Origin: Taudactylus pleione
Lineage: Eukaryota; Chordata; Amphibia; Anura; Myobatrachidae
Assembly: GCA_031769625.1 (NCBI GenBank)
Contig: JAUIMM010000015.1
Span: 31,755,501 to 31,819,500, forward strand
DNA: 64,000 nt
Direction of reading: 5' to 3'
A program made the translations under genes and the position numbers. The notes beneath the pieces were generated by a model, which was given only the letters and a program-made list of their open reading frames with translations, made no database searches and was not told the origin of the DNA. This document shows positions 9,789 to 20,963 of this stretch, piece after piece; the stretch's first letter is position 1; every line of letters begins with the position of its first letter.

Positions 9789-10191
9789 ACCTGACTCCAG
9801 GGACCGGTGGTCGGGGCTCCGGATGATGTCCTCCCTCTGGTCAGCTGGTCTCCCATGCTGCACTGCTGCCCGGTCATCAGGTGATCGGGTCCCAGTGCAG
9901 TATGGGATATCACCTGACCGGAGGCATGGAGGACATCACCGGAGGCCCGGATTATGCAGGTAAGTGTAATTAAGGGAGGGGGGGTTGCGGGGGGTCCGCG
10001 ATCGCAGGGGGTGGGGCTTAGCACCGGGGCACAGCAGCAGCGGCCGGTCGGAGCATGCGCAGGCACTTTGTCACGGTATTTTTTCCAAAAATACCGTGAC
10101 TAGGTCCTGATTCAGAGCCAGACGCTCTGACAGAGCGCTCGCTCTGAATCAGGGTCGTCTTTTTTTTTATGGAGCGGCCTCCTACGTAGGT
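9789..10191. other. GC-rich repeat block with hairpins
   Basis: Contains a palindromic region around 9830-9935 (gatgtcctcc... and ggaggacatc), a perfect hairpin at 10072-10098 (CACGGTATTTTT and its complement), and a small inverted pair at 10105-10158 (cctgattcagag...ctctgaatcaggg). The last matches the ends of the element at 38448-38994. It probably holds remnants of two non-autonomous Harbinger-like elements. Confidence 0.45.
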
Positions 10192-10194
10192 TTT

Positions 10195-10702
10195 GTGTCG
10201 TCATTTAGGAGGATTTTTGATGAACCTGGACGTACTGTATCAGCATCGTCTAGTATCATGACATTGAGACAAGGAATCCGTCCTGTCAGCCAATATGCAG
10301 TGCAGTTTCAAATCTTGACATCAGAGCTCAAATGGAACGAGGAAGCCCTCACCTCAGCCTTTTGGCATGGCCTTTCAGATCGACTAAAAGATGATCTGGT
10401 CACCCGTGAGCTTCCTTTGAAACCTAAACGACATGATCTCACTCTGTAATAAAGTAGACCTGCGCTTCAGAGAACATCAGGCTGAAAAGCACAGAACTGA
10501 ATGGCAAAGGTCATTTGTCCCTTCCTTTCCTACCCATCCAATTCCTCCTCCTACACATGAAGAGCCAATGCAGGTGAATCATACCCACCTCTCCAAAGAG
10601 GAACGTCAGAGAAGATTACAAAAAACCCTCTGTCTGTACTGCGGAGAGTCCGGCCACCTGGTGGTCTCTTGCCCCGGTAAATCGGGAAATGCCAAATCCT
10701 AA
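10195..10702 (+). pseudogene. chromovirus Gag remnant with zinc knuckle
   Basis: Gypsy-type Gag capsid sequence: LRQGIRPVSQYAVQFQILTS, then WNEEALTSAFWHGL, then a shift of frame near 10440 into CNKVDLRFREHQAEK. A CCHC zinc knuckle (LYCGESGHLVVSCP) lies at about 10639-10672. The N-terminal part is missing. In an active element the protein would package the genomic RNA. Confidence 0.8.
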
Positions 10703-10731
10703 CTGACCCTGGGGACATCAAGTTAGGAGTA

Positions 10732-11151
10732 ATGAGCCCATCCCCAAATACTAAAGATTTCAAAATTACCTTAGCTTTGGATTTCAAACCTAAACCTGTC
10801 TTCGCTACTGCTCTACTTGACTCTGGAGCAGCCGGAAATTTCATGACTTCCAGCTTAATTGACAAACTACAGATTCCTTGTACATCTCTCAATCACGCCA
10901 TTTCCCTGACCTCTGTAGATGGACGTCCTCTAACTAATGGAATAGTCACCAAAGAGACTCAATCAGTACTAGTCCGAATTGGGGCACTTCATTCTGAGTC
11001 TTTAAAATTCTTAGTGATACCAGAGGCTTCTCAAAAAATCATCTTAGGTCTACCCTGGTTATGCCAGCATAATCCCAGGATAGACTGGTGTTCAATGCAG
11101 ATTCTTTCATGGGGTACAGACTGTCAGAAATCCTGTCTTCCCAAGATATGA
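10732..11151 (+). pseudogene. chromovirus aspartic protease remnant
   Basis: Retropepsin with the active-site triad in ALLDSGAAGNF at about 10809-10840 and a downstream hydrophobic ILGLPWL motif at about 11041. It follows the zinc knuckle after a short gap with a stop codon. It would process the polyprotein. Confidence 0.8.
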
Positions 11152-11205
11152 CCTTTAAGAAAGACAGCTTCATTAACATCCTCAGCCATTCCTAAGGAAT
11201 ATCAG

Positions 11206-12734
11206 ATGTTCGCTGATGTTTTTTCTGAGCAACAAGCAAATGTCTTGCCTCCTCACAGAGAATGGGATTGTCCAATCGACCTAATGCCTGACAAGATACC
11301 TCCTCGTGGTCGCACCTATCTGTTATCCTTGCCTGAGACTCAAGCCATGTCCGAATACATCTGGGACAACCTAGCGAAGGGTTTTATCCATCCTTCCACT
11401 TCACCTGCTGGAGCTGGGTTCTTTTTCGTCAGCAAGAAGAACGGTGGCTTGAGACATTGTATAGATTACCGGGGTCTTAATGACATAACAGTAAAGAATC
11501 GATACCTTCTCCCCCTGATTACAGAGTTGTTCGATAGGGTCAAGGGCTCCATCATATTCTCAAAGCTTGATCTAAGAGGGGCTTATAACCTCATCCGTAT
11601 TCGTGCATGCTGCCGATGAATGGAAGACCGCCTTTAATACCAGAGATGGACACTTCAAATATTTGGTGATGTCCTTTGTTTATGCAACGCCCCTGCTGTT
11701 TTTCAGAGTTTTGTTAATGAGATTTTTTGGGACCTGTTATACATCTCGGTTGTTGTCTACCTGGACGATATACTAATTTTTTCGTCTTCTGTGGTGAAAC
11801 ATCATGAACATGTGAGAAAGAACCACCTTTACTGCAAGTTGGAGAAATGTGTCTTTAGTGTACCCAGTGCACCTTTCCTTGGCTATGTCATCTCTAGTTC
11901 CAGTCTGGAAATGGATCCCAAGAAGGTACAGGCGATTTTGGATTGGACCCGACCTCAGACCTTGAAAGCCATCCAGAGATTGCTTGGGTTCGCCAACTAC
12001 TATAGACGCTTCATCAAGGGATTCTCGTCATTACTAGCTCCCATTACAGCCCTGACCCATAAAGGCGCCAATCCTGCCCTATGGTCACCTGAGGCACAGA
12101 CTACCTTCCAGCTCCTAAAGCAAGCCTTCATCTCTGCTCCAGTCCTTCGACAGCCGGATCTGGATAGGCCTTTTATGTTGGAAGTAGATGCGTCATCGGA
12201 AGCTGTGGGAGCAGTCCTGTCCCAGCGTTACGAGGATAATAGAGTTCACCCCTGTGGGTTTTTTCCTAAAAGTTCTCGCCTGCCGAAAGAAATGATGCCA
12301 TAGGCGAACAAGATCTCCTGGCAGTGAAGTTGGCACTAAAAGAATGGAGATACCTCCTGGAAGGGGCAAAGTTTCCCTTCACCGTGTTTACTGACCATAG
12401 GAATCTCCTTTTCCCCAAAAATCTTCAATGTGTGAGTCCTCGCCTGGCTCGATGGGCAATATTTTTTGCCAGGTTTCAGTTCACCTTGACCTTCTGGTCT
12501 GGGGCACTCAATCAAAAGGCAGATGCTCTATCCAGATCTCTCCTCTGTGATGACAAACTGGAGAATCAACACAATACTCCTGTTTTGGAGTCAAGTTTGT
12601 TCGCCACCTTACAGGTACAGCCTCCTACTGGGAAATCTTTCATGGCCCCGAGGTTAAGGAAGCAGCTCCTCACTTGGGCTCATTCCTCTCGCCGCGCAGG
12701 GCACTCAGGCACCCAGAAGACCTTGGAGATTTAA
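11206..12734 (+). pseudogene. chromovirus reverse transcriptase and RNase H, frameshifted
   Basis: RT begins in the 11206 frame ([14 protein letters not shown], then [20 protein letters not shown], then [13 protein letters not shown]). A frameshift occurs near 11610. The catalytic YLDDILIFSS lies at about 11758-11787. From 11791 the frame runs through the thumb and connection (LGFANYYRRFIKGFSSLLAP), then RNase H (EVDASSEAVGAVLSQ at about 12181). After another break it continues with VFTDHRNLLF and LNQKADALSR. All expected blocks are present in order, so this was once a full enzyme. Confidence 0.88.
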
Positions 12735-13500
12735 AGAGAAACTATTGGTGGCCATCCATGAAAGCAGATGTGTTAGACTTCATTTCTTCATGCTCCTCCT
12801 GTGCCCAGCATAAATCTTCTTGACAGGCCCTGGCTGGTGAATTGTTGCCATTACCCACTCCATCACATCCATGGACGCATCTCTCCATGGACTTCGTCAC
12901 AGATCTGCCAAACTCTCAAGGGTTTACTATTATCTGGGTCGTAGTAGATCGATTCTCAAAGATGGTCCATTACATACCCCTAAAGAAACTGCATACTGCT
13001 CCTGACCTGACTCACCTGTTCATTCAACACGTATTCCGTCTCCATGGTCTTCCTGTTGAGATAGTCTCTTACTGTGGTGTTCAATTTACTGCAAAGTTTT
13101 GGAGGGCCTTATGTTCTGTACTTCAGGTGAAATAAAATTTTTCCACGGCATACCATCCGCAAACCAATGGCTCCACTGAGAGGGTTAATCAAGACCTTGA
13201 GACCTTCCTGAGGATTTTCATGACATCATCTCAAGTTAATTGGGCCGCATTGCTACCATGGGCCGAGTTCGCACATAATGACACCTACCACTCTTCAACA
13301 AACCAAACTCCATTCCAGATCATTTACGGTCTTAATCCCTGGGTTCCTGAATTCCAAAGCCTGCCTTTCTTTGATGTCCCAGCCGTAGAAGACATGGTGC
13401 AGGATTTTGCTGCCATCTGTACTCAAGTGCGTGCTGACTTGGTGAAGGCGTCCTCTCATTACAAAACCCAGGCCGATAAAAAGCGTAGGAAGGTACCACT
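12660..13500 (+). pseudogene. chromovirus integrase, catalytic residue lost
   Basis: The HHCC region is split by stops around 12690-12820. The core carries SMDFVTDLP (first Asp, about 12889) and VVVDRFSKMVHYIPLKK. At the second catalytic position the sequence reads SYCGVQFTAKFW (about 13066), a Tyr in place of the expected Asp. The frame then breaks and continues at 13220 with WAALLPWAEFAHNDTYHSST. Stops, frameshifts and a lost catalytic residue make it non-functional. Confidence 0.83.
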
Positions 13501-13517
13501 TTGGAGACCAAGTCTGG

Positions 13518-13950
13518 TTGTCAACCCGGAACCTACATCTCAGAGTACCATCTATGAAATTTGCCCCATGCTTCATCGGGCCCTTCACCATAATAGAGGT
13601 CATAAACCCCGTGGCTTATCACCTTCAGTTACCCTCATATCTAAAAATTCCCAATTCCTTTCATGTGTCCTTACTCAAACCTCTGGTGCTGAACAAGTTC
13701 CACAGAGTCCTGCCTGCTTCTCCCCAAGTCCAGACTGAAAGAGGAGTCGAGTTTGAGGTCTCCCAGGTCCTGGATTCTCGTCTTCGCAGAGGCCATTTGC
13801 AATACCTGCTGGATTGGAAGGGTTATGGTCCGGAGGAGTACTGTTGGACCGATGTCCGAGATGTCCATGCTCCTGCACTCATCAGGAAATTCCATTCCGC
13901 CCATCCAGAGAAGCCTGGTGAGTGTCCTGAGGCCACCCAAAAATGGGGGG
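13518..13950 (+). pseudogene. chromovirus integrase C-terminus with chromodomain
   Basis: A frame from 13518 encodes IGPFTIIEVINPVAYHLQLP (integrase C-terminal GPY/F-type module), then a chromodomain at about 13753-13910 with YLLDWKGYGPEEYCW. This places the element in the chromovirus lineage, where the chromodomain tethers integration to marked chromatin. The frame runs on into the LTR, which is not meaningful. Confidence 0.88.
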
Positions 13951-13955
13951 GGTAC
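13940..13955 (+). other. polypurine tract of chromovirus
   Basis: aaaatgggggggg followed by tact lies directly before the LTR TG. It is the expected plus-strand primer site. Confidence 0.7.
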
Positions 13956-14769
13956 TGTCACGGCCAGGGTTTATCGGCATGGTGGTCGGTGGGTATTACC
14001 TGTGAGGCCACTATGGCGGGGGGTGTCTGGCAGTGGCGCTGGTGTTTTTGTGATGGGCATTGGCTGTGCGTGGTTCTGTGCGGGCACATTGTCACTCAGG
14101 GTTGGTGAGGCCTGGTGGTGTTTCCATTCTGTTTGGCATGGGCGCCGCCATCTTGCCTTCTGACCATGTGATTAAACTGCCAAATCCTGGTGAGTCATGT
14201 GCTCCTTCCAGCCAGTCATAGCGCGGCACGGGGTATTTAGGAAGGTCCAGAGCCTTCCTTCATTGCCAGTGCAAAGTGTATCTCAGCCTAGCTGAGAGGG
14301 AGTTCTCTGAGCTCACCATTGGTTACTTGTGTAAACGCTACCTGCCAGCCTGCTTGTCAGCTCCAGAAAAACCTGCTGGACTACCCTGCATCCTCCACTA
14401 CCTTTTCCCCTGCCTGAGTGCCTGAGCCTGCTGACACCCTGCACCTTATCTCCATTTCACTCCCAGCTGGACTCATCACCTCTGCCTGTGTTTTTTCCAT
14501 TTCACTCTCAGCTGGACTCATCATCTCTGCCTGTGTTTTTTCAGCTCACTAACCTGCATACTGGACTTTTCTCACCTGCCACCATCTGGACATTCTCCCA
14601 TTACCCTCACTACAGTTTACAAGTGCACTTTAGTGCTAAACCTGGACTTTTGCTTTTGCCATTCCCATGTCTGCCAAATCACACATTAAAGAATCTACCT
14701 TTTTATTTCGATCCACTTCTGTCAGCTCCTGACACCACCCCGGGTCCACAACTAAACCAGAACATTACA
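13956..14769 (+). repeat. 3' LTR of chromovirus
   Basis: Starts TGTCACGG after the purine tract and appears to end at aacattaca (TG...CA). It contains a TATA-like gtatttagg at about 14231, an ATTAAA polyadenylation signal at about 14683, and a roughly 50-bp direct duplication (ccatttcactcccagctgg..., about 14451 and 14499). The right boundary is inferred because the 5' copy is missing. Confidence 0.7.
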
Positions 14770-14992
14770 CGTATACAGCACAGGTAAGTATAATGGGGCA
14801 GGGTTGAAGTGCCCCTGCATACGACAAGTATTACTAGCAAATTGTATTACTGGTGGTGACTAGACCACTATCAGATCTGTGTCACATGTTTCTCTTCATC
14901 ATTTTTGTTGACACTGATGCTCCCAGACAGTAACATTCGCCCATCTCTGATGGCACTGTCCCAAATTGAAGAAAGTCTGGATGGTCCAAGCA
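14770..14992. other. no recognised feature
   Basis: Short flank after the LTR. Nothing recognised. Confidence 0.3.
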
Positions 14993-15170
14993 GGGCTGGC
15001 TCGAGGCATGTTCGACCAGTGCGGTTGAACATGGGCGCCACCCCATAGAGGCCACACCTCTCCCAACCATTCACGATTTCAGCAGGACAGTCCCGTTTTT
15101 TGGGCACTGCATCACTGTTCCACCCGCGGGATGAAGTGTCCTGCGGGCGGTTGGGTGGTGCCGGCCCTGG
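14993..15170. mobile_element. possible hAT MITE remnant
   Basis: Left end CAGGGCTGGCTCGAGGC and right end ggtgccGGCCCTG form a short inverted pair, with an interior gcaggacagtcccg also seen at 20664-20690. The flanks do not show a matching 8-bp duplication. Confidence 0.4.
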
Positions 15171-17013
15171 AGAAGAGGAATGGATGCTGCGCGCATTCAG
15201 TGCTGAGGTAGTGCTGGGCTCACCCCTAGGATGACGTTAACGAGAGGTGTGCCATACGGGCATGCCCCCAAATAACATCATTTAGGGGCATGGTCTATGA
15301 TAATTATGCCACTTCCCCATTTTCCCTGCGAGTACTGGGCGACTATTACCCATCCTGCACAGGGTGCAGCTACCCCTGGAGCAAGCCCGGAGTACAGGGA
15401 TCTAATGTTAGCCCTCACTGACAGTAGCATCTCCCTCTCATTGGAAATGTACTTCTTTGTCTGCCAACATCAGGAGCCCATAAGTACCAAGTGGTCTATT
15501 CATGTAGATGTGCATAAATTAATTGTTACTTTTCACTATATATCGCATCAGTTAGATGCAATATACAGCTTTGTTAAATAGCAATTCATGCATAATTACC
15601 CTTCTGTTTAAGTGATCCGGTAGCCTGGGCTCCAGCGGTCCTGTTTTCAGCTACGGGCCTCTGTGAAGCGTGGAGTGAGCAGCCAGGTCCGTTCTGTGCA
15701 TGGGTTGATTTTTGGGGCGTGTGTCCCCTGGATTGCTTTAGTTGGTCTGCTTCAGGACATCGCATTATAACACATTCTTCCTTTGTTGCACAATTTTAAC
15801 ACTTTACTGTTTGTTTTTATTATATTTGTATTTTCACCTTTCTATGCAGCCACAGATGCTCTTACCTTTCTTACTTCTTTTCTTTTCACTTTTCTCATTT
15901 TAGCGATGCCCTGGAGTGACTTTGCTGCACCTATTTAGGGGTGTCCTGCGCTCTGGATTTGAACCCAAGTATGTTAGGGACCTACCCTACAGAGGTTACC
16001 TGGATATGGTGGGCAGGCCCATAACCTTGGCCATGATTATGCTAAAAGCCTCTATTGATTGCAAAATGTTATTGCATAATGTATTTATATATAATTAGTA
16101 ATTTGGAGTTGTGAACTTGTGTTTAGTCTGTTTCTGAACCTCAAATAATAATACAGAAAAGTGGTTCTGCAAATATGTGTATATCATGGGCATATTTATA
16201 ATGCCACACTCTCTGCACACCCTGCACCCATGGTCTAAATACTTGCCTCTCCTGCTGTAATAACTGGGAAAATGGCACCATTCTGTACATGAGCCAGTGG
16301 GATAGAGGTGGCCTGAAGACTACACATAGGCTCCCTCCTCTCTTAACCTCCCCTGTAAGCATTGTCTAATTTCTATGCCTTTTACATTTAGTAAGCTACA
16401 GCAATACAACATATTTGCAGCTAATGATCTCTTGTCACTTTGAAAAATCGGACAACCCTCAAATGGCCTTAAAAAAAACAACAACAGGATAATGGTTTCA
16501 CTGTTTCAGAACTTGCAGAAATATCAGAAGTTTTAGTGCAAGGTACTGATTTACCTTGCCCATTTGGTAAGTGAAAGGTTTCCTTTGGACCCAACTGCCA
16601 TGCTGTTAGCCAGCTCTGTTCCATGGAAAAGGGAAAATAGACTCCTCCTTTCTAATTAATTAGTTTTGTAATGTTGGAAGCTAGAAAGGAGATTCTAAAG
16701 CTGGATGCACTGCTGACAAGTGAAATTCTCATAAAAACAGGTTTAACCAAATGGGCTCTATACTCGAATAGAGAGACAAGGTGAGATTTCTTTATTCCTA
16801 GCAGATGTACAGTATGGGGTTGGAGCCAACACAGTAACACTTATGGGGGCAGCCATGGAAGCTAGGTTAATGAACAGAATTGTGGAGAAGTGTCACAGAA
16901 GGTCAGGACTACTGCGATGTAGGTAATTATTAGTTTGCCTATTATTCATGACTTGTTTGTACACATTGCTATCTTTTTTGAGTTGACCACCTTTTTACAG
17001 AATATTTTTTGAC
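15171..17013. other. no recognised gene or element
   Basis: About 1.8 kb of mixed sequence with scattered short frames and no recognisable domain. Nothing definite. Confidence 0.4.
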
Positions 17014-17016
17014 TTA

Positions 17017-17449
17017 TACCCCTTTTACACCGGAGCTAAAACCCGGGTTTTTGAAGGGTTAACCCGGGCAGCTCCCTGGTGTAAAAGGGGAGAGAGTTGG
17101 ATCGCCGGGTCGAGTGACCCGGCAATCCAACCCAGGTAACTAGCAGGGTTTAACACGGGCATAGCCCGTGAAACCCTGCTGTGAGAACAGCGCACTCCGG
17201 GTCACGATGACCTGGAGTGCACTGCTAGCCGGCCGATTGGTCCGGCTTCAGTGGCGCTTGGAGATGACGTCATCTCCAAGCGACCACTTTCACTCCTCAA
17301 AAGCCGGATCTATGCAGACCCGACTGCGTTGTGAGCGGCGCTGACTCGGGAATAACCCGAGTCGGCGCCGGCAAAATTCCGGGTCTGATCCGGATAGGAA
17401 CTTTGTTCCAACTCTGGGTCAGACCCGGAATTTAGGTGGAAAAGGGGTA
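17017..17449 (+). mobile_element. Harbinger-type MITE, copy A
   Basis: A 433-bp element with ends TACCCCTTTTACACC and GGTGGAAAAGGGGTA. Flanking TTA occurs at 17014-17016 and 17450-17452, the 3-bp duplication of PIF/Harbinger. The GC-rich interior has many small palindromes (cccgggt, acgggcatagcccgt, gatgacgtcatc). Confidence 0.85.
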
Positions 17450-17452
17450 TTA

Positions 17453-17715
17453 GTTCTTAGTTTAGATTTTATGGGCATGTGAACGTGCATCAACCCGGGA
17501 TTTTACTATGTGTGAACAGAAACCACCCAGGTCGAAGTCCCGGGTCCACAACCCTGCACTGTACCAGGGTTTTTCCCAGGTACGACCCAGGTAGCCTCTA
17601 GTGTGAATGCATACAACCCAGGTTTTTAGACCTGGGTTTTAAGAAATGTTCTCATTGGCTGTTGATGACATCAACTGCAGGCACCTGGATCACTTGACTG
17701 GGGAGCAAATGAATT
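17453..17715. repeat. aaacccaggt-rich segment between the two MITEs
   Basis: Rich in cccaggt/acctggg words with small inverted repeats. Similar sequence resumes at 18370-18540 (acctggac, cccgggaa) and ends ctgaaaggggtata. It is probably part of an older, longer element that received copy B. Confidence 0.45.
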
Positions 17716-17718
17716 TAA

Positions 17719-18144
17719 TACCCCTTTTCCACCTAAATTCCGTGTCTGACCCGGAGTTGGAACAAAGTTCCTATCCGGATCAGACCCGGAATTTTGCCGG
17801 CGCCGATATTCCCGAGTCAGCGCCGCTCACACCGCAGTCGGGTCTGCATAGACCCGGCTTTTGCGGAGTGAAAGTGGTCGCTTGGAGATGACATCATCTC
17901 CAAGCGCCACTGAAGCCGGACCAATCGGCCGGCTAGCAGCGCTCTCCAGGTCATCGTGACCCGGAGTGCACTGTTCTCACAGCAGGGTTTCACGGGCTAT
18001 GCCCGTGTTAAATCCTGCTAGTTACCTGGGTTGGATTGCCGGGTCACTCGACCCGGCGATCCAACTCTCTCCCCTTTTACACCAGGGAGCTGCCCAGGTT
18101 AACCCTTCAAAAACCCGGGTTTTAGCTCAGGTGTAAAAGGGGTA
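17719..18144 (-). mobile_element. Harbinger-type MITE, copy B (inverted relative to A)
   Basis: A 426-bp near-reverse-complement of copy A, flanked by TAA at 17716-17718 and 18145-18147. Each copy has its own target duplication, so these are two insertions and not one duplicated block. Together they form an imperfect 430-bp inverted repeat with a 270-bp spacer. Confidence 0.87.
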
Positions 18145-18147
18145 TAA

Positions 18148-19750
18148 GTGTGCATTATTTTTTGTTCAACTTTTTTATGTAAAAAGTTTGTCTTTCTATA
18201 GGCCAAAACTTTCTAAAGGCTATATTCATAATTTTATTATTGTAATGTAACAATGTATTGGTTTTCAATAAAAAAAAAAACATTGGAGACAAACAAACTT
18301 TGTGGTCTTTACTCTAAAAATGCTCATTTTTATATTATGTCATTACTGTGAAAAAAAACAAACGCTCCCCTTTAAATCCACACCAAATTCCAGGGAAGAC
18401 AGTGTGAACTTACCTGGACTTTCCTGGGTTTTTGGTGTAGTGTGAATGGGGTCTCACACTGAGACCCGGGAATTTCCCGGATTGATTGACCCAGGAAGTA
18501 CCCATGTATTTCTCAGGTCTAATGTCTGAAAGGGGTATAAACTAGTAAATGGTTCAAACATCTGCTCACATTTATGTGTTCATACAATTTATACAATCAT
18601 CCAATATGTCTTGCAAAACTGTAATAGTGGTCTAACACCATCATCTGATGCTAGATCAATTTAGCCTCAGATAGCACAGCCTTGACAACCAAAAATGTTT
18701 TAATCTAAAAAGAGCAAAAGCATTATTGTCTGCATCCCAAAAATTAATGCAAATAATGCAAATAATCATAATAATACCATCACTATTTCTACTAATTATA
18801 ATACAACACATCTGTTGTACCATAATGTGTTTGTTTTGATTACAACAAACATAACATGTCAAATTCTCTTAGTAGTGCTCTTTTGAAATGCTACAAAAGC
18901 CAGTAAATGTATTGCTATTTTTCATAGCTCTGGAAACATAATAGAACTCTCATTTAGCATAACAAACCAAATGAGAATATCTGTCAGATATTGTACCTTT
19001 GATGCTTGCAGACCGCAAAACATTTATGCTGATGAGCTGCTTTACAGACTGGATAATTAAATTACAGCTGTTAGATAAATTGGACCACCAGCTATTTTAT
19101 TCAGGGCTGATTTTGGAACATGTTGAAAGATTGCAGGTTGTTGTAATCCATTACTAGCTGGACCCCATGTAGCTCTCATGCTCAATTCCAACATTCAAAT
19201 GAAGGGTTTTCTCTTGCGTTCATCCAAATTCCACTTTTTATTACAATGCTCAAGAGTTATCTACTACACAAATCTACAGTACCTAGTAGCAAAAATCTTG
19301 CTTGAGAGCTGTGAGTCTATGGGCCATTAATGTTTAGCAAACATTCAGATGATCTCTCTCAGGCCCTACCTTGCAATATCCATCGATTCCTCTCAACTGA
19401 TATCAAGCAGACAAACACACTTATGCATCCGCCCCATTGTAACAACCACTTTCCTAGTCACTCCGGCCATTAAAAATGTAACAGGCACTTTGCTTTGCAC
19501 AAAGAGCTCTGATAAAGTCATTGCAAGATCTGATTTATTCGTTCTTACACTTACCCACACAGAAACCTAAACCTTGTTTTTATGTCAGTTATACATGATG
19601 CATGTTGATGAATGAAACATTTTATATTTCCAGCACAAGGCCCTAGGAAGTCTTAGACTAAAGATGACTTATTTATAAGTGGATAAAATATAAAAATGCA
19701 TATAGAAACTATCTATTGTGCTGTATATTGATCCTGGTAAATATCATACA
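18148..19750. other. no recognised gene
   Basis: 18370-18540 carries cccaggt-type repeat sequence related to 17453-17715. The rest is AT-rich with no feature recognised. Confidence 0.4.
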
Positions 19751-19751
19751 T

Positions 19752-20035
19752 GGGCAGCACGGGTGGTGTAGTGGCTAGCACTGCTGCATCATAACACTTA
19801 GTTCATGAGTTAAATTCCAGGTCATGACCCATCTGTGTGGAATTTGTATGTTTTCCCAGGGTTTATGTGGGTTTCTTAACGATGCTCTGGTTTCCTGCCA
19901 TACTCCAAAAGCATACTGGTCAGTTAATTGGCAAAAAAAAGAACCCTAGTGTGTGTATATATGTGTGTCCATGTGATAGGGAATTTAGATTGTAAGCTCA
20001 ACTGGGACAGGTACTGATGAGAATGATAGAAATAT
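19752..20035 (+). mobile_element. tRNA-derived SINE
   Basis: Head gggcagcacgggtggtgtagtggctagcac contains an A-box-like tggtgtagtgg and a decayed B box (gagttaaattcc). The body has tgtgtggaatttgtatgtt, gtgggtttc and ccaaaagcatactggtcag. The tail reads gggaatttagattgtaagctc. This matches the widespread vertebrate SINE with a GGGCGGCACGGTGG-type head (DANA/V-SINE-like). A degraded copy lies at 28795-29010. Exact family not determined. Confidence 0.75.
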
Positions 20036-20351
20036 TATCAACTATTCTGTGGCTCTATCACACCTTTTGTAAAAACAGTCTTCCTTATATAGAGTGAGCT
20101 TTCAGAAGTCAGATTCATATAAAAACAGAAAACACAGTGAAATATTGAGCACTAGTAGTCACATGTAAAACAGAGAAACTCCTCAGGAGATGATGAACTT
20201 GGTGTATGTTATACACTTGATATATCCAAATTACTAGAAATTGATCCTCAAAAGTCTCTTTTGGAAAAAAAACAATATGGGAGGGTCCTTGTCTGCAAGA
20301 GTGTGAGTCTTCAGGCCTAAAATATGATATATATGTGACAAAGAAAAATAA
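20036..20351. other. no recognised feature
   Basis: Nothing recognised in this stretch. Confidence 0.3.
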
Positions 20352-20630
20352 CTATGTATTAGGGATACGTTGAATATGCCAGCGGACGGGATCCTGGGCG
20401 TTGATATACCGACGCTGGAATCCCGACACCCGGCATAATGCCAACGACGATATCCCGAAGGGGATCAGGATACCAATGTTGGCATCCCGACCCCCACCAT
20501 CCCGAAGGTAAGAAGACGGGTAAGTATGATACTTAGCCGGGGATGGGGGGGTTAGGTTTAGGCACCCCTGAGGGGAGATAAAGGTTAGGTACCCCGCGGG
20601 GAGGGTTAGGGTTTTCCCTCTCATCTACCT
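20352..20630. repeat. GC-rich interspersed repeat with small palindromes
   Basis: Repeated atcccga/tcgggat words, alternately oriented, then ggttagg-type sequence. It is likely a non-autonomous DNA element; ends not identified. Confidence 0.4.
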
Positions 20631-20963
20631 AATTACATACCTCCCAACTGTCCCGCTTCCAGCGGGACAGTCCCGTTTCTCCAGGACTGTCCCGCCCGTG
20701 GGCCGCAGTGTCCCGCGGTGGGGGGGAAATTGGGAGAGCACAAACCGCTACTCAGCAGTGGGTGTGCAGTAGGAGAACAGTTGCCGTCTCATAGTGCTGG
20801 GCACGCCCCAAAGTGACGAAAACGGGGGAAGCCGTGAGGCGGAGCCTCGTTTTCAGTAAGCACCCCCCTTTTTCTTAAGCCACGCCCCCTTTTCAGCCGC
20901 ACGTGCCTTTAGCGCGCGACCTGTCCCTCCTTTGGGGGATAAAAAGTTGGGAGGTATGTAATT
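20631..20963. mobile_element. MITE with ACATACCTCCCAACT ends
   Basis: A 19-bp inverted repeat: aattacatacctcccaact at 20631-20649 and its complement at 20945-20963. The GC-rich interior has gcgggacagtcccg hairpins. A similar end occurs at about 61797. Superfamily not certain. Confidence 0.75.

Larger units (their letters stand above)
10192..14769 (+). mobile_element. 5'-truncated chromovirus (Ty3/Gypsy) with 3' LTR
   Basis: Contains gag, zinc knuckle, protease, reverse transcriptase, RNase H, integrase and chromodomain, in the standard Gypsy order, then a purine tract and LTR. No 5' LTR or primer site is present; the element starts within gag. Several frameshifts and stops break pol, so it is inactive. 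Confidence 0.9.
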
